This document shows, in pieces, positions 36,647 through 46,246 of a stretch of DNA of 64,000 nucleotides. The translations under genes and the position numbers were made by a program. Below the pieces are notes generated by a model. It made no database searches and was not told the DNA's origin. It saw only the letters and a program-made list of their open reading frames with translations. The stretch is from Thermomonas carbonis (GTDB lineage: Bacteria > Pseudomonadota > Gammaproteobacteria > Xanthomonadales > Xanthomonadaceae), in NCBI RefSeq assembly GCF_014396975.1, contig NZ_CP060719.1:559501-623500 (forward strand), written 5' to 3'. Position 1 is the stretch's first letter. Each line of letters starts with the position of its first letter.

Positions 36647-36756
36647 TGTCGGGCTGAGGGGTATACGCAGCCACTCCGTCCAGTCATCCACGACTGAGTC
36701 GCGGGCGCGGGCCTTCCATGGCCCGCCCTGCGTATACCCCCAGCCCGACATCACTG
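36641..36756. repeat. Long inverted repeat (30-bp arms) behind tlpA
   Basis: The left arm 36641-36670 (CAGTGATGTCGGGCTGAGGG then GTATACGCAG) pairs with the right arm 36728-36756, differing by one bulged/mismatched base. Inside is a second stem, GCGGGCC-TTCCAT-GGCCCGC. The element starts in the last codon of the tlpA-like gene. It may be a terminator, or a miniature mobile or REP-type element; no flanking target duplication was recognised. Confidence 0.8.
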
Positions 36757-36769
36757 CGCGACACAATCA

Positions 36770-36815
36770 CGCTGTTTTAGAGCCTTCGCTCAAACAAGCG
36801 CTTAAAATTCGATTA
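36770..36815 (+). promoter_or_regulatory. Promoter-like AT-rich stretch before aroQ-accB-accC
   Basis: The only AT-rich part of this gap: CAAACAAGCGCTTAAAATTCG, quoted here as CAAACAAGCGCTTAAAAT. TTAAAAT is a plausible -10 and AAGCGCTT is a perfect palindrome just before it, a possible operator. About 85 bp lie between it and the aroQ start. No clear -35 was identified. Confidence 0.3.
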
Positions 36816-36892
36816 TCCGTGGCAAGTTCGCCGAACTGGACAGCATCGCCAGCCTGCGCGACACTGCCCACCCGTTCGGACGTGCACTATCG

Positions 36893-37333
36893 ATGGCGCA
36901 GCTGCTGGTCCTGCATGGCCCCAACCTCGACCTGCTCGGCACCCGCGAGCCCGACGTCTACGGGCGCACCACCCTGGCCGACATCGATGCCGACCTCGCC
37001 GCGCGCGCCTCCGCCGCCGGCCACGCCTTGCAATCGTTCCAGTCGAACGCCGAGCACCTGCTGATCGAACGCATCCACGCCGCCCGCAATGACGGCACCG
37101 CCTTCATCCTGTTCAACCCGGCCGCCTTCACCCACACCTCGGTCGCCCTGCGCGACGCGCTGGCCGCGGTGGCCATCCCCTTCATCGAGATCCACCTGTC
37201 GAACCCGCATACCCGCGAACCGTTCCGCCAGCACAGCTATTTCAGCGACAAGGCGGTCGGCGTGGTCTGCGGGTTCGGTGCGGATTCCTATCGCTACGCC
37301 CTCGATGCCGCGCTTGCGCGGCTCGCGGCCTGA
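36893..37333 (+). CDS. aroQ: Type II 3-dehydroquinate dehydratase
   Basis: 146 aa, standard length. [20 protein letters not shown] (with the lid Arg), [24 protein letters not shown], then [17 protein letters not shown] and [19 protein letters not shown] with the catalytic His. One oddity: the catalytic Tyr segment and others read normally, but [10 protein letters not shown] has Phe where many members have FNPGAYTHTS, so the base Tyr is elsewhere or replaced; a change in rate is possible. The enzyme dehydrates 3-dehydroquinate in the shikimate pathway as a dodecamer. It leads the aroQ-accB-accC operon, 17 bp before accB, an order common in proteobacteria. Confidence 0.93.
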   Translation: MAQLLVLHGPNLDLLGTREPDVYGRTTLADIDADLAARASAAGHALQSFQSNAEHLLIERIHAARNDGTAFILFNPAAFTHTSVALRDALAAVAIPFIEIHLSNPHTREPFRQHSYFSDKAVGVVCGFGADSYRYALDAALARLAA

Positions 37334-37350
37334 CCCAAGAGGACCGTTCC

Positions 37351-37842
37351 ATGGACCTGCGCAAGATCAAGAAGCTGATCGACCTGCTGGAAGAATCCAA
37401 CCTGGCCGAAATCGAGATCAAGGAAGGCGAGGAATCCGTGCGCCTGGCCCGGGTCCCGAAGGGCGGTGGCTACATGCAGGCGTCCGCGCCGATGGTCCAA
37501 CACGCCGCGCCTGCACCGGCCGCCGCACCCGCGCAGGTGATGCCGATGCAGTCGCCGTCGGAAGCCGCCACCGGCGGCTCGCACAAGCCGCACACCGACC
37601 TGCCCGCGGGCCACGTGGTGCGCGCGCCGATGGTGGGCACGTACTACGGCAGCCCGTCGCCGGACAAGCCGGCCTTCGTCAGCGTGGGCCAGGCAGTCAA
37701 GGCCGGCGAGACCCTGGGCATCATCGAGGCGATGAAGATGTTCAACCCGATCGAGGCCGACGTCTCCGGCACCGTGCTGGCGATCAAGTGCGAAAGCGGG
37801 CAGCCGGTCGAATTCGACCAGCCTCTCTTTGTTATCGGGTAA
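37351..37842 (+). CDS. accB: Biotin carboxyl carrier protein of acetyl-CoA carboxylase
   Basis: 163 aa. The N-terminal helix [20 protein letters not shown] is followed by a Pro/Ala linker (~45-85) and the biotinyl domain: [20 protein letters not shown], the thumb, and [14 protein letters not shown] with the biotinylated Lys of EAMKM. The end is [15 protein letters not shown] carries carboxybiotin between AccC and AccAD in the first step of fatty acid synthesis. An AGAGGA ribosome binding site lies before the ATG. It is 12 bp from accC. Confidence 0.97.
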   Translation: MDLRKIKKLIDLLEESNLAEIEIKEGEESVRLARVPKGGGYMQASAPMVQHAAPAPAAAPAQVMPMQSPSEAATGGSHKPHTDLPAGHVVRAPMVGTYYGSPSPDKPAFVSVGQAVKAGETLGIIEAMKMFNPIEADVSGTVLAIKCESGQPVEFDQPLFVIG

Positions 37843-37854
37843 GCGGGGGTTCCC

Positions 37855-39222
37855 ATGCTCGATAAAGTCGTCATCGCCAACCGCGGCGAGATCGCGCTGC
37901 GCATCCTGCGCGCCTGCCACGCGCTCGGCATCCGCACGGTCGCCGTGCATTCCACCGTGGACCGCAACCTCAAGCACGTGGCGATGGCCGACGAATCGGT
38001 CTGCATCGGCCCGGCACCTTCCAGCGAGAGCTACCTCAACATGGCGTCGATCATCGCCGCGGCCGAGGTCACCGACGCCCAGGCGATCCATCCCGGCTAC
38101 GGCTTCCTGTCCGAGAACGCCGACTTCGCCGAACGCGTGGAGCAGTCCGGTTTCGTCTTCATCGGGCCGAAGGCGGACACCATCCGCCTGATGGGCGACA
38201 AGGTCGAGGCGATCCGCGCGATGAAGTCGGCCGGGGTGCCCTGCGTGCCCGGCAGCGGCGGCCCGCTCGGCGACGACGTGGCCACCAACATCCGCATCGC
38301 CGGCGAGATCGGCTATCCGGTGATCGTGAAGGCCGCGGGCGGTGGCGGCGGGCGCGGCATGCGCGTGGTGCATACCGAGGCCGCGCTGGCGAGCGCCATT
38401 TCCACCACCAAGCAGGAAGCCAAGGCCGCGTTCGGCAACGACATGGTCTACATGGAGAAATTCCTGGAGAACCCGCGCCACGTGGAGATCCAGGTGCTGG
38501 CCGACGGCCAGGGCCGCGCGATCCACCTGGGCGAGCGCGACTGCTCGATGCAGCGCCGTCACCAGAAGGTCGTGGAAGAAGCTCCCGCGCCCGGCATCAG
38601 CGAGACAGCGCGCGCCGAGATCGGCAAGGTCTGCGTGGACGCCTGCCTGCGCATCGGTTATCGCGGCGCCGGCACCTTCGAGTTCCTCTACGAAGACGGC
38701 CGCTTCTACTTCATCGAAATGAACACCCGCATCCAGGTCGAGCACCCGGTCACCGAACTGGTCACCGGCATCGACCTGGTCCGCGAGCAGTTGCTGATCG
38801 CGTCCGGCCACAAGCTGTCGATCAAGCAGTCCGACGTGGCGCTGAAGGGCCACGCGATCGAATGCCGCATCAATGCGGAAGATCCCGACACCTTCATGCC
38901 GTCGCCGGGACTGGTCAGCCATTTCCATTCGCCGGGCGGCCCTGGCGTGCGCGTGGACTCGCACATCTACGAGGGCTACCGCGTCCCGCCGAACTACGAC
39001 TCGATGATCGGCAAGCTGATCGTGCATGGCGCCGACCGCGAGCAGGCGATCGCGCGCATGCGGGTCGCGCTGAGCGAGATGGTCGTGGACGGCATCAAGA
39101 CCAACGTGCCGCTGCAGCAGCGCATCCTCGCCGATGGCGGTTTCGCCCAGGGCGGGCAGAACATCCATTACCTGGAAAAGCGCCTGGCCGAGCGCAAGGA
39201 AAAGGCGCTGTCGATCCTCTGA
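37855..39222 (+). CDS. accC: Biotin carboxylase subunit of acetyl-CoA carboxylase
   Basis: 455 aa. [20 protein letters not shown], the glycine-rich ATP loop [34 protein letters not shown], and the catalytic [16 protein letters not shown] with the Glu/Arg set, all intact. ATP-dependent carboxylation of BCCP biotin. The final codons encode [10 protein letters not shown]; the last 33 bp are repeated, imperfectly, beyond the next gene at 39867-39899. In related genomes prmA usually follows soon after accC; here an HD gene and an exported protein gene lie between. Confidence 0.97.
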   Translation: MLDKVVIANRGEIALRILRACHALGIRTVAVHSTVDRNLKHVAMADESVCIGPAPSSESYLNMASIIAAAEVTDAQAIHPGYGFLSENADFAERVEQSGFVFIGPKADTIRLMGDKVEAIRAMKSAGVPCVPGSGGPLGDDVATNIRIAGEIGYPVIVKAAGGGGGRGMRVVHTEAALASAISTTKQEAKAAFGNDMVYMEKFLENPRHVEIQVLADGQGRAIHLGERDCSMQRRHQKVVEEAPAPGISETARAEIGKVCVDACLRIGYRGAGTFEFLYEDGRFYFIEMNTRIQVEHPVTELVTGIDLVREQLLIASGHKLSIKQSDVALKGHAIECRINAEDPDTFMPSPGLVSHFHSPGGPGVRVDSHIYEGYRVPPNYDSMIGKLIVHGADREQAIARMRVALSEMVVDGIKTNVPLQQRILADGGFAQGGQNIHYLEKRLAERKEKALSIL

Positions 39223-39245
39223 CGCGAGTGACCAAGGGCACCGCG

Positions 39246-39857
39246 ATGACGCCCGACCGCTGGCAAACGCTGATGCTCGGACTGGGCTGGCCGCAGAACG
39301 AAGCGACGTTCGCGGCCCTCTCCGATGCCTACCGGCAATCGCATCGGCACTACCACACGCAGCAACACATCGCTGACTGCCTGACCCGGTTCGATTCGCT
39401 TCGCCATGAAGCCGAACAGCCGCATGCCATCGAGCTCGCACTCTGGTTCCACGATGCCGTCTACGACCCCTACCGGTCCGACAACGAGCAGGCGAGCGCA
39501 GACTGGGCGATGCGCTTCCTGCACGAGAACAGCGCACCGGTGTCCCTGCGGGATCGCGTGCACGGATTGATCGTGGCCACGTTGCACGATGCCGTCGCCA
39601 CCGACCACGACACCGCGATCATGATCGACATCGATCTTTCGATCCTCGGCGCGACACCAGACGCCTACGACGCCTACCGCCACGCGATCCGCCGCGAATA
39701 TCGCTGGGTACCCGGCCTCCTGTTCCGCCGCAACCGGCGTGCCGTGCTCGAGTCCTTCCTCCGGCGCAAACGGATCTTCCAGACCGACCATTTCCATTCC
39801 AGCCTTGAAGACCAGGCACGCCGCAACATCAACGCCGAGCTGGAAGGACTTCGCTGA
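39246..39857 (+). CDS. HD-domain metal-dependent phosphohydrolase-like protein
   Basis: 203 aa from ATG 39246. The motif order is that of COG4339: SHRHYHTQQHIADCL, then ALWFHDAVYDPYRSDNEQAS (the HD pair), LIVATLHDA, and MIDIDLSILGATPDAYDAYR with the last metal Asp. The C-terminus (GLLFRRNRRAVLESFLRRKR; IFQTDHFHSSLEDQARRNI) also matches. Family members are predicted nucleotide or phosphate-ester hydrolases; no substrate is established. It begins 23 bp after accC and is flanked by two copies of the accC 3' end, which suggests that it was inserted there. Confidence 0.85.
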   Translation: MTPDRWQTLMLGLGWPQNEATFAALSDAYRQSHRHYHTQQHIADCLTRFDSLRHEAEQPHAIELALWFHDAVYDPYRSDNEQASADWAMRFLHENSAPVSLRDRVHGLIVATLHDAVATDHDTAIMIDIDLSILGATPDAYDAYRHAIRREYRWVPGLLFRRNRRAVLESFLRRKRIFQTDHFHSSLEDQARRNINAELEGLR

Positions 39858-39866
39858 GTCGAACCC

Positions 39867-39899
39867 GAGCGCAGGAAAAAGGCATTGTCGATCCTCTGA
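39867..39899 (+). pseudogene. Degenerate copy of the accC 3' end (33 bp)
   Basis: Matches accC 39190-39222 at 29 of 33 positions, including the stop: it would encode ERRKKALSIL-stop against [14 protein letters not shown]. It lies 10 bp after the HD-gene stop in the same orientation as accC. It looks like the original accC end displaced by the insertion of the HD gene, the same layout as the displaced groL end. Confidence 0.8.
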
Positions 39900-39972
39900 T
39901 CGCGGCGGGATGACCGCTTCCGGGCCGATTTTCCGCTTTACAGTGCATATCGACCCGTCGTCCGGAGCCGCC

Positions 39973-41291
39973 ATGCAACGCCGTCACGCCCTGTACCTCG
40001 CCTTCGCCGCCACGCTTGTCGCCCTGCCCGCGTCGAGCCAGCAGAACAAGAACCCGCCGACCAACCTCTACATCGACGTGCTGACCCACAACATGGCCGG
40101 GATGCCGGACATGGGCGGGATGATGGGGGGCTGGGCGGCTTCATGGCCCGCCGCATGGGCGGCGAAACCGGCAAGCCCACGTACCCGACCACCCGCGCCG
40201 GCGGCATGAGCGGGCAGTACCTGGACATCGCCCTGCACAACGCGCTGAAGCCCGGCGTCGAGGCGCAGGAGCAGATCCCCGCGGGCCTGAAGCTGGGCAA
40301 GTCGCTGACCCTGATCCCGATCGATCCCAGCAAGCCTGGCCAAAGCTCCACGTCGCCCGCCAAGGTCCCGGACGTGCAGGTCAAGATCACCGAGTACTGG
40401 GGCTGCGGTGCCACGGTGCGCCCGGGCCAGCCCAAGGTCGCGACCTTCAAGCTCAAGGGCAACGGCAAGACCGCCGACCCCAACAACCCCATGGCCTCGA
40501 TGCAGGGCATCGACTTCTCGACGACCGGCAGCATCTCCAGGCAAATCAGCGTCGCCGACCGCGATATCGACCTCAAGCCGGGCTGGGTGTACTGGCCGAA
40601 CCGCCAGCACGGCAAGCAGGTGCCCAACGGTGCCCGCCTGGCCGGCGAGCACAGGATCACCGGCGACGGCATCCCCGCGTCGATGCAGTTCCAGGTCCAA
40701 CAAGCCGCGGATTTCATGCCCAAGCTCGCGTTGCGCACCCAGGGCGAGGCGACCGACGCGATCGGATTGAGCTGGCCCGCCGTCGAGCGCGCCCGCGGCT
40801 TCCACATCACCGGCATGCACATGCAGGTGCTGGGCGAGAACTCGTTCGCGATGACGATGTGGAGCAGCGCCGAGATCCCCGGCGCGCGCGAGGACCTGCA
40901 CACCAACCTGACCGGTGGCCAGCTCGACAAATGGCTGAAGCAGAAGGTGCTGCTGCCGTCCACCGCGACCAGCTGCACGATCCCGAAGGGCATCTTCGCC
41001 GGCGCCTCGAACGTGGAAGGCCAGCAGATGACCATGCCGGGCATGCTCAGCATGACTGCCTACGGCCCGGAAAGCTGGATCACGTATCCGCCCAAGCCCG
41101 CGGATCCCAAGCTGCCCTGGAACCCGGAATGGAGCGTGCGCCTGCGTGCGCGTTCCAGCGCCACCGCGATCCTGGGCCTGGACTTCGGCGGCATGCAGCA
41201 GATGGAAGACAGCGAAGAGGGCGAGCAACAACAGCAACAGCAGAAAAAGCCCGGCATGAAGGGCCTGCTGAAGGGCATCCTGGGCGGTTGA
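39973..41291 (+). pseudogene. Exported protein of unknown function, frame broken at a G6 run
   Basis: Signal peptide MQRRHALYLAFAATLVALPA, then TNLYIDVLTHNMAGMPDMGG. The frame breaks at the G6 run 40125-40130: the written frame ends at 40209, while the +1 frame carries on as GGFMARRMGGETGKPTYPTT to 41291. One added G gives a continuous protein of about 439 aa. The body is beta-rich (VQVKITEYWGCGATVRPGQP, SMQFQVQQAADFMPKLALRT) with Met-rich stretches and a Gln run near the end (EEGEQQQQQQKKPGMKG). I know no function; a periplasmic location is inferred. Neighbours are the displaced accC end and prmA. Confidence 0.7.
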
Positions 41292-41358
41292 TCGTCCGCG
41301 GGCTTGTCGTCGCGCGCGCGCGCGGCGACCATGGGGCTTCGCCGTCACCGAAGCCCCG

Positions 41359-42288
41359 ATGCCTTACCTGCAACTGACCCTGCCCTGCAGCGAAGCCGAC
41401 CAATCGCGTTACGAACGCGCGCTGGAGGATGTCGGCGCACTTGCGGTGAGCCTGCAGGACGCGCACCTGGATGCCGCCGACGAACAGGCGATCTTCGAAC
41501 CCGGCGTGGGCGAGATCCCGCTGTGGGACGAAATGACCATCACCGCGCTGTTCCCCGCCGACACCGACGGGCTGGTGCTGCTGGCGGCGATGGAGTCCTT
41601 CGATCCCGGACTGGACTGGTCGCAGGTGCGTTTCGCCGCGGTCGAGGACCAGGACTGGGAACGCACGTGGATGGACCTGTTCCAGCCGATGCGCTTCGGC
41701 GCGCGCACCTGGATCGTGCCGTGGAACCATGCACTGCCCGATGAAGCGAACACGGCCGATGCCGCGATCATCCGCCTCGACCCTGGCCTGGCGTTCGGTT
41801 CCGGCACCCATCCGACGACGGCACTGTGCCTGCGCTGGCTGGACACGCTTGCCACCAACGGCGAACTGCAGGGCCGCAACGTGCTCGACTTCGGGTGCGG
41901 CAGCGGCATCCTCGCGCTGGCCGCGATGAAGCTGGGCGCCACGCGCGCCACCGGCGTCGACAACGATCCGCAGGCGATCATCGCCACCGCCGACAACGCC
42001 GAGCGCAACGGCGTGAGCATCGACACTTTCATGCCCGCGGACGAACCAGCCGCGACCTATCCGGTCGTGGTCGCCAACATCCTGGCCTCCGCGCTGGATG
42101 CCTTGGCGGAGACCTTGGCCGCACGCACCGCGCCCGCCGGGCGCATCGCCATGTCGGGAATCCTCGCCGGCCAGGAGCACGAGTTGCTGCTGCGCTTCGC
42201 CCCATGGTTCGACGCACTTCGCGTCGAGCGCGAGGACGACTGGATGCGCATCGACGGCGTGCGCAACGCGCATCCGGTGAAGGCATGA
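41359..42288 (+). CDS. prmA: Ribosomal protein L11 methyltransferase
   Basis: 309 aa. An N-terminal substrate domain ([35 protein letters not shown]) and a class I SAM-binding domain: [20 protein letters not shown], the motif I loop [17 protein letters not shown], and [14 protein letters not shown]. PrmA trimethylates several sites on ribosomal protein L11; loss is usually tolerated. Its TGA overlaps the next ATG (ATGA). It starts the prmA-DUF3426-fis-purHD block found in Xanthomonadaceae. Confidence 0.96.
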   Translation: MPYLQLTLPCSEADQSRYERALEDVGALAVSLQDAHLDAADEQAIFEPGVGEIPLWDEMTITALFPADTDGLVLLAAMESFDPGLDWSQVRFAAVEDQDWERTWMDLFQPMRFGARTWIVPWNHALPDEANTADAAIIRLDPGLAFGSGTHPTTALCLRWLDTLATNGELQGRNVLDFGCGSGILALAAMKLGATRATGVDNDPQAIIATADNAERNGVSIDTFMPADEPAATYPVVVANILASALDALAETLAARTAPAGRIAMSGILAGQEHELLLRFAPWFDALRVEREDDWMRIDGVRNAHPVKA

Positions 42289-42794
42289 GCCGCACACCGA
42301 GTTTCGCGCTGCGCGACACGCCGGTCGCGACGCGTCGCCGCGGCGAATGGCTGGCGCTTGTCGCACTCGCGCTGGCATTGGCCGGGCAACTGTTCCTGGG
42401 CGAACGCGCGGCGCTGGCGACGAATGCGCACTGGCGACCTGTGGTCGCGACCGTATGCGATGCGATCGGTTGCAGCGTGCCAGCGTGGCGGGAACCCACC
42501 GCCTTCGTGATGCTCGCGCGCGACGTGATCGCGGTCCCCGAACGTCCGGGCGTGCTGCGCGTGCAAGCCAGCTTCCGCAACGATGCGCGTTGGGCGCAAG
42601 CCTGGCCTGCGCTGGTACTGACCTTGTCCGATGCGGACAACCGCACGCTGGGCACGCGCCGCTTCCTGCCGCGCGACTACCTGGGCGATGCGCCGACATC
42701 ATCATTGCTCGCGCCCGGCCAAGCGTCGCAGCTGGCCTTCGACATCGTCGAGCCCTCGCCGAACGTGGTCGCGTTCGACTTCAGGTTCGATTGA
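42285..42794 (+). CDS. DUF3426 membrane protein lacking the N-terminal zinc ribbon
   Basis: 169 aa, translationally coupled to prmA. A single membrane helix ([18 protein letters not shown]) is followed by the DUF3426 domain: [72 protein letters not shown]. Most DUF3426 proteins begin with an MJ0042 zinc ribbon (CPxC...CxxC) and a long acidic linker before the helix; here only ~20 residues precede it, so that part is absent. Function unknown, presumably an envelope protein with a periplasmic domain. Confidence 0.85.
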   Translation: MSRTPSFALRDTPVATRRRGEWLALVALALALAGQLFLGERAALATNAHWRPVVATVCDAIGCSVPAWREPTAFVMLARDVIAVPERPGVLRVQASFRNDARWAQAWPALVLTLSDADNRTLGTRRFLPRDYLGDAPTSSLLAPGQASQLAFDIVEPSPNVVAFDFRFD

Positions 42795-42936
42795 ACGCGC
42801 CCGACTGAATCGCCGCATCGCGCATTTTTTTCGCGATGAATGCGGCAACGCACTCACGCCGCGCCATGCATCGCGCTAGACTCCCCTCCCCGCGACGGTG
42901 GACCTCCCGCCGCGGCCTGCACCGAGGGGCCTCCGT

Positions 42937-43200
42937 TTGAACGTTTCCGCCGACCGCCAGGACGCCAGCCGCGCGCCGTTGCGCGACCATGTCGCCACGT
43001 CAGTGCGCCGTTACCTGCGTGACCTCGATGGCTGCGACACCGACGACCTGTACAACATCGCCCTGCGCGAGCTCGAAATCCCGCTGTTCGCGGAAGTGCT
43101 GCGCCACTGCGATGGCAACCAGAGCCGCGCGGCCGGCATGCTCGGCATCCATCGGGCGACCCTGCGCAAGAAGCTGAAGGATTACGGGCTGTCGTCCTGA
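42937..43200 (+). CDS. fis: Fis family DNA-binding protein
   Basis: 87 aa from TTG 42937, which has GAGGGGCC about nine bases upstream; an ATG at 42898 would add 13 unlikely residues. The sequence [20 protein letters not shown] then [20 protein letters not shown] and the helix-turn-helix [20 protein letters not shown] is a complete Fis. Fis bends DNA and adjusts rRNA, recombination and growth-phase genes. Unlike in enterobacteria (dusB-fis), here it follows prmA-DUF3426, the xanthomonad order. A long hairpin follows. Confidence 0.92.
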   Translation: MNVSADRQDASRAPLRDHVATSVRRYLRDLDGCDTDDLYNIALRELEIPLFAEVLRHCDGNQSRAAGMLGIHRATLRKKLKDYGLSS

Positions 43201-43207
43201 TCGTGCC

Positions 43208-43284
43208 GCGCAGGTGCGCGTGGGGCGCGCTCGCGACGCGGCATTTCGGGGCGCAGAGCGAGTGCCCCGCGCGCGTACCTGCGC
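43208..43284. terminator. Long GC-rich hairpin between fis and purH
   Basis: GCGCAGGTGCGCGTGGGGCG (43208-43227) pairs imperfectly with GGGGCACTCGC...ACCTGCGC ending at 43284; the outer 8 bp GCGCAGGT/ACCTGCGC are perfect. It starts 8 bp after the fis stop. Probably ends fis transcription; no T run follows. Confidence 0.5.
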
Positions 43285-43317
43285 AGGCCCGGCAACGACC
43301 CGGTGGGGCAACGCGCT

Positions 43318-43323
43318 TATAAT
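43318..43323 (+). promoter_or_regulatory. Likely -10 box of the purHD promoter
   Basis: TATAAT in CGCTTATAATTCGCGC, 30 bp before the purH ATG at 43353; a perfect consensus hexamer in a GC-rich context. No good -35 lies 16-18 bp upstream, so activation or an extended element may be needed. No purine riboswitch or obvious PurR box was seen. Confidence 0.55.
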
Positions 43324-43352
43324 TCGCGCTTCCCCACTGCTGCGCCCCTCCC

Positions 43353-44942
43353 ATGACCGCCCCCCATCTCGACGGTCCGATGGTGACCGTTCGCCGCGCC
43401 CTGTTGTCCGTCTCCGACAAGACCGGCCTGCTCGATCTTGCCAAGGCGCTCGCCGCGCAGGGCGTGGAACTGCTCTCCACCGGCGGCACCGCGAAGGCAT
43501 TGCGCGATGCCGGACTGGCGGTGAAGGACGTCAGCGAGCACACCGGCTTCCCGGAAATGATGGACGGACGGGTCAAGACCCTGCATCCGAAGGTGCATGG
43601 CGGCCTGCTCGGGCGCGCCGGGATCGATGACGCGGTGATGGCCGAGCACGGCATCGCGGCGATCGACCTGCTGGTGCTGAACCTGTATCCGTTCGCGAAG
43701 GTGTCGATGGATCCGTCGAGCAGCTTCGAGCACGTGATCGAGAACATCGACATCGGCGGTCCGGCGATGCTGCGCAGCGCGGCCAAGAATTTCGCGCGCG
43801 TCGCGGTGGCCACCGATCCCGCACAGTACGCCGGCATCATCGACGAGTTGAATGCGAACGCTGGCGCACTGTCGGCGAAGACGCGCTTCCAACTCGCGGT
43901 GGCGGCGTTCAACAACGTCGCGTTCTACGACGCCTGCATCAGCAATTTCCTCTCCGCGAAACAGGACGATGGAACGCACGCGCAGTTCTCCGCGCAGGCC
44001 AACGGCAACTTCGTCAAGGTCATGGACCTGCGCTACGGCGAGAACCCGCACCAGCAGGCGGCGTTCTACCGCGACCTCTGGCCGGCCCCGGGCTCGCTGG
44101 CCACGTTCACCCAGCTGCAGGGCAAGGAACTGTCCTACAACAACATCGCCGACAGCGACGCGGCGTGGGAATGCGTGCGACAGTTCGACGTGCCGGCCTG
44201 CGTGATCGTCAAGCATGCCAACCCCTGCGGCGTCGCCGTCGGCGCGGCCTGCGGCGATGCCTACGAGCTGGCCTACGCCACCGACCCGACCAGCGCCTTC
44301 GGCGGCATCCTCGCGTTCAATACGAAGCTCGATGCCGCGACCTGCAAGGCGATCCTCGACCGCCAGTTCGTCGAGGTGCTGATCGCGCCCGACTACGAGG
44401 AAGGCGCTCTCGAGTACGCCCGCAAGAAGGCCAACGTGCGCGTGCTGCGCATTCCGATGGCCGCGCCCGCGCCCGGCTTCATCGACACCAAGCGCGTCGG
44501 CTCCGGCATGCTGATGCAAACCGCCGACGACCGCGTGTTGACCCGCGATGAATTGAAGGTCGTCACCAGGCTCGCGCCGACCGAAGCCCAGTTCGGCGAC
44601 CTGCTGTTCGCATGGAAGGTGGCGAAGTTCGTGAAATCGAACGCCATCGTCTACGCGAAGGACAATCGCACCATCGGCGTCGGTGCCGGGCAGATGAGCC
44701 GGGTGTATTCGGCACGCATCGCCGGGATCAAGGCGTTCGATGCCAACCTGCAGGTCGAAGGCTCGGTGATGGCCAGCGATGCCTTCTTCCCGTTCCGCGA
44801 CGGGATCGACGCCGCGGCCGAGGCCGGCATCAAGGCCGTGATCCAGCCGGGCGGTTCGATGCGCGATGCCGAAGTGATCGCCGCCGCCGACGAACACGGC
44901 CTGGCGATGGTGTTCACCGGCGTTCGTCACTTCCGGCACTGA
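43353..44942 (+). CDS. purH: Bifunctional AICAR formyltransferase/IMP cyclohydrolase
   Basis: 529 aa (ATG 43380 is a possible shorter start). N-terminal MGS-like cyclohydrolase domain: [52 protein letters not shown]. The formyltransferase domain has [32 protein letters not shown] with the catalytic Lys-His pair, and [20 protein letters not shown]. Together they carry out the last two steps of IMP synthesis. purD begins one base after the stop, so the two are coupled. Confidence 0.97.
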   Translation: MTAPHLDGPMVTVRRALLSVSDKTGLLDLAKALAAQGVELLSTGGTAKALRDAGLAVKDVSEHTGFPEMMDGRVKTLHPKVHGGLLGRAGIDDAVMAEHGIAAIDLLVLNLYPFAKVSMDPSSSFEHVIENIDIGGPAMLRSAAKNFARVAVATDPAQYAGIIDELNANAGALSAKTRFQLAVAAFNNVAFYDACISNFLSAKQDDGTHAQFSAQANGNFVKVMDLRYGENPHQQAAFYRDLWPAPGSLATFTQLQGKELSYNNIADSDAAWECVRQFDVPACVIVKHANPCGVAVGAACGDAYELAYATDPTSAFGGILAFNTKLDAATCKAILDRQFVEVLIAPDYEEGALEYARKKANVRVLRIPMAAPAPGFIDTKRVGSGMLMQTADDRVLTRDELKVVTRLAPTEAQFGDLLFAWKVAKFVKSNAIVYAKDNRTIGVGAGQMSRVYSARIAGIKAFDANLQVEGSVMASDAFFPFRDGIDAAAEAGIKAVIQPGGSMRDAEVIAAADEHGLAMVFTGVRHFRH

Positions 44943-44943
44943 C

Positions 44944-46242
44944 ATGAAAATCCTCGTCATCGGTACCGGCGGCCGCGAGCACGCGCTTGCGTGGAAGCTC
45001 GCGCAGTCGCCGCGCGTGTCGGAGGTGATCGTCGCGCCGGGCAATGCCGGCACTGCGACCGAAGCGCGCTGCCGCAACGCGGACGTCAAGGTCACCGACA
45101 TCGACGGCTTGCTCTCGCTGGTCGAGCGCGAAGGCATCGCGCTGACCGTGGTCGGCCCGGAAGTGCCGCTGGTGGCGGGCGTGGTCGATCGTTTCCGAGC
45201 CGCGGGCCATCGCATCTTCGGCCCGACCGCCGCGGCCGCGCAGCTGGAAGGCAGCAAGGCGTACGCGAAGGATTTCCTCGCCCGCCATGGCATTCCGACA
45301 GCGTTCTACGCCGTGCATACCGAGGTCGATGCCGCGCTCGCCTACATCCGCGAGAAGGGCGCACCGATCGTGGTCAAGGCTGATGGCCTGGCCGCGGGCA
45401 AGGGCGTGATCGTGGCGATGACGCTGGACGAAGCCGAAGCTGCGGTACGCGACATGCTCGATGGCAATGCGTTCGGCGATGCCGGCGCGCGCGTGGTCAT
45501 CGAGGAATTCCTGGACGGCGAGGAAGCCAGCTTCATCTCGATGGTCGACGGCAAGACCGCGCTGCCGATGGCGACCTCGCAGGACCACAAGCGCGTCGGC
45601 GATGGCGACACCGGCCCGAACACCGGCGGCATGGGCGCGTACTCACCGGCGCCGGTGGTCACGCCCGAGGTGCATGCGCGGGTGATGCGCGAGGTGGTGA
45701 ATCCGACCGTGCAGGGCATGATCGCCGACGGCACCCCGTTCACCGGCTTCCTCTACGCCGGCCTGATGATCGATGCGGGCGGTGCGCCGAAGGTGATCGA
45801 ATTCAACGTGCGCTTCGGCGATCCGGAAACCCAGCCGGTGATGCTGCGCCTGCAGTCGGATCTCGTGGATCTTGTCGAGGCCGCGATCGACGGCCAATTG
45901 CACGTCACCGACGCGCAGTGGGATCCGCGTCCGTCGCTGGGCGTAGTGCTGGCATCGAGTCCCTACCCGGACGCGCCGATCACCGGCGATGTCATCTGGG
46001 GTCTCGACAGGGTGCCCGCAAAGGCGAAGGTCTTCCACGCCGGCACCACGGAGGATGCCGATGGCCGCGTGGTCAGCGCCGGCGGCCGCGTGCTCTGCGT
46101 CGCTGCGCTCGGTGAGTCCGTTTCCGACGCACAGCGCAATGCGTATGCGGGCGTCGATGCGGTTTCATGGGCGAATGAATTTCATCGCAACGACATCGGC
46201 TGGCGCGCGATCGCGCGCGAGCAGTCCGAACGCGGCGGCTGA
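44944..46242 (+). CDS. purD: Phosphoribosylamine-glycine ligase
   Basis: 432 aa. MKILVIGTGGREHALAWKLA, VAPGNAGTATEA, VVGPEVPLVAGVVDRFRAAG, the ATP-grasp segment GVIVAMTLDEAEAAV, DHKRVGDGDTGPNTGGMGAY and FNVRFGDPETQPVMLRL with metal ligands. ATP-dependent ligation of glycine to phosphoribosylamine, step two of purine synthesis. Follows purH by one base. The following aminotransferase gene starts 4 bp after its stop and is probably in the same transcript. Confidence 0.97.
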   Translation: MKILVIGTGGREHALAWKLAQSPRVSEVIVAPGNAGTATEARCRNADVKVTDIDGLLSLVEREGIALTVVGPEVPLVAGVVDRFRAAGHRIFGPTAAAAQLEGSKAYAKDFLARHGIPTAFYAVHTEVDAALAYIREKGAPIVVKADGLAAGKGVIVAMTLDEAEAAVRDMLDGNAFGDAGARVVIEEFLDGEEASFISMVDGKTALPMATSQDHKRVGDGDTGPNTGGMGAYSPAPVVTPEVHARVMREVVNPTVQGMIADGTPFTGFLYAGLMIDAGGAPKVIEFNVRFGDPETQPVMLRLQSDLVDLVEAAIDGQLHVTDAQWDPRPSLGVVLASSPYPDAPITGDVIWGLDRVPAKAKVFHAGTTEDADGRVVSAGGRVLCVAALGESVSDAQRNAYAGVDAVSWANEFHRNDIGWRAIAREQSERGG

Positions 46243-46246
46243 CACC

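Noticed and set aside
36810..36892. N-terminal extension of AroQ upstream of 36893
   Set aside because: The frame is open and looks coding-like ([20 protein letters not shown]) but has no start codon and ends at a TAA; known AroQ proteins begin at the chosen ATG.
37294..39537. 747-codon minus-strand open frame opposite accB-accC
   Set aside because: Shadow of two certain genes; no domain or ribosome binding site.
43208..43320. Purine riboswitch before purH
   Set aside because: Only a simple long hairpin is visible; no purine-aptamer core was recognised.
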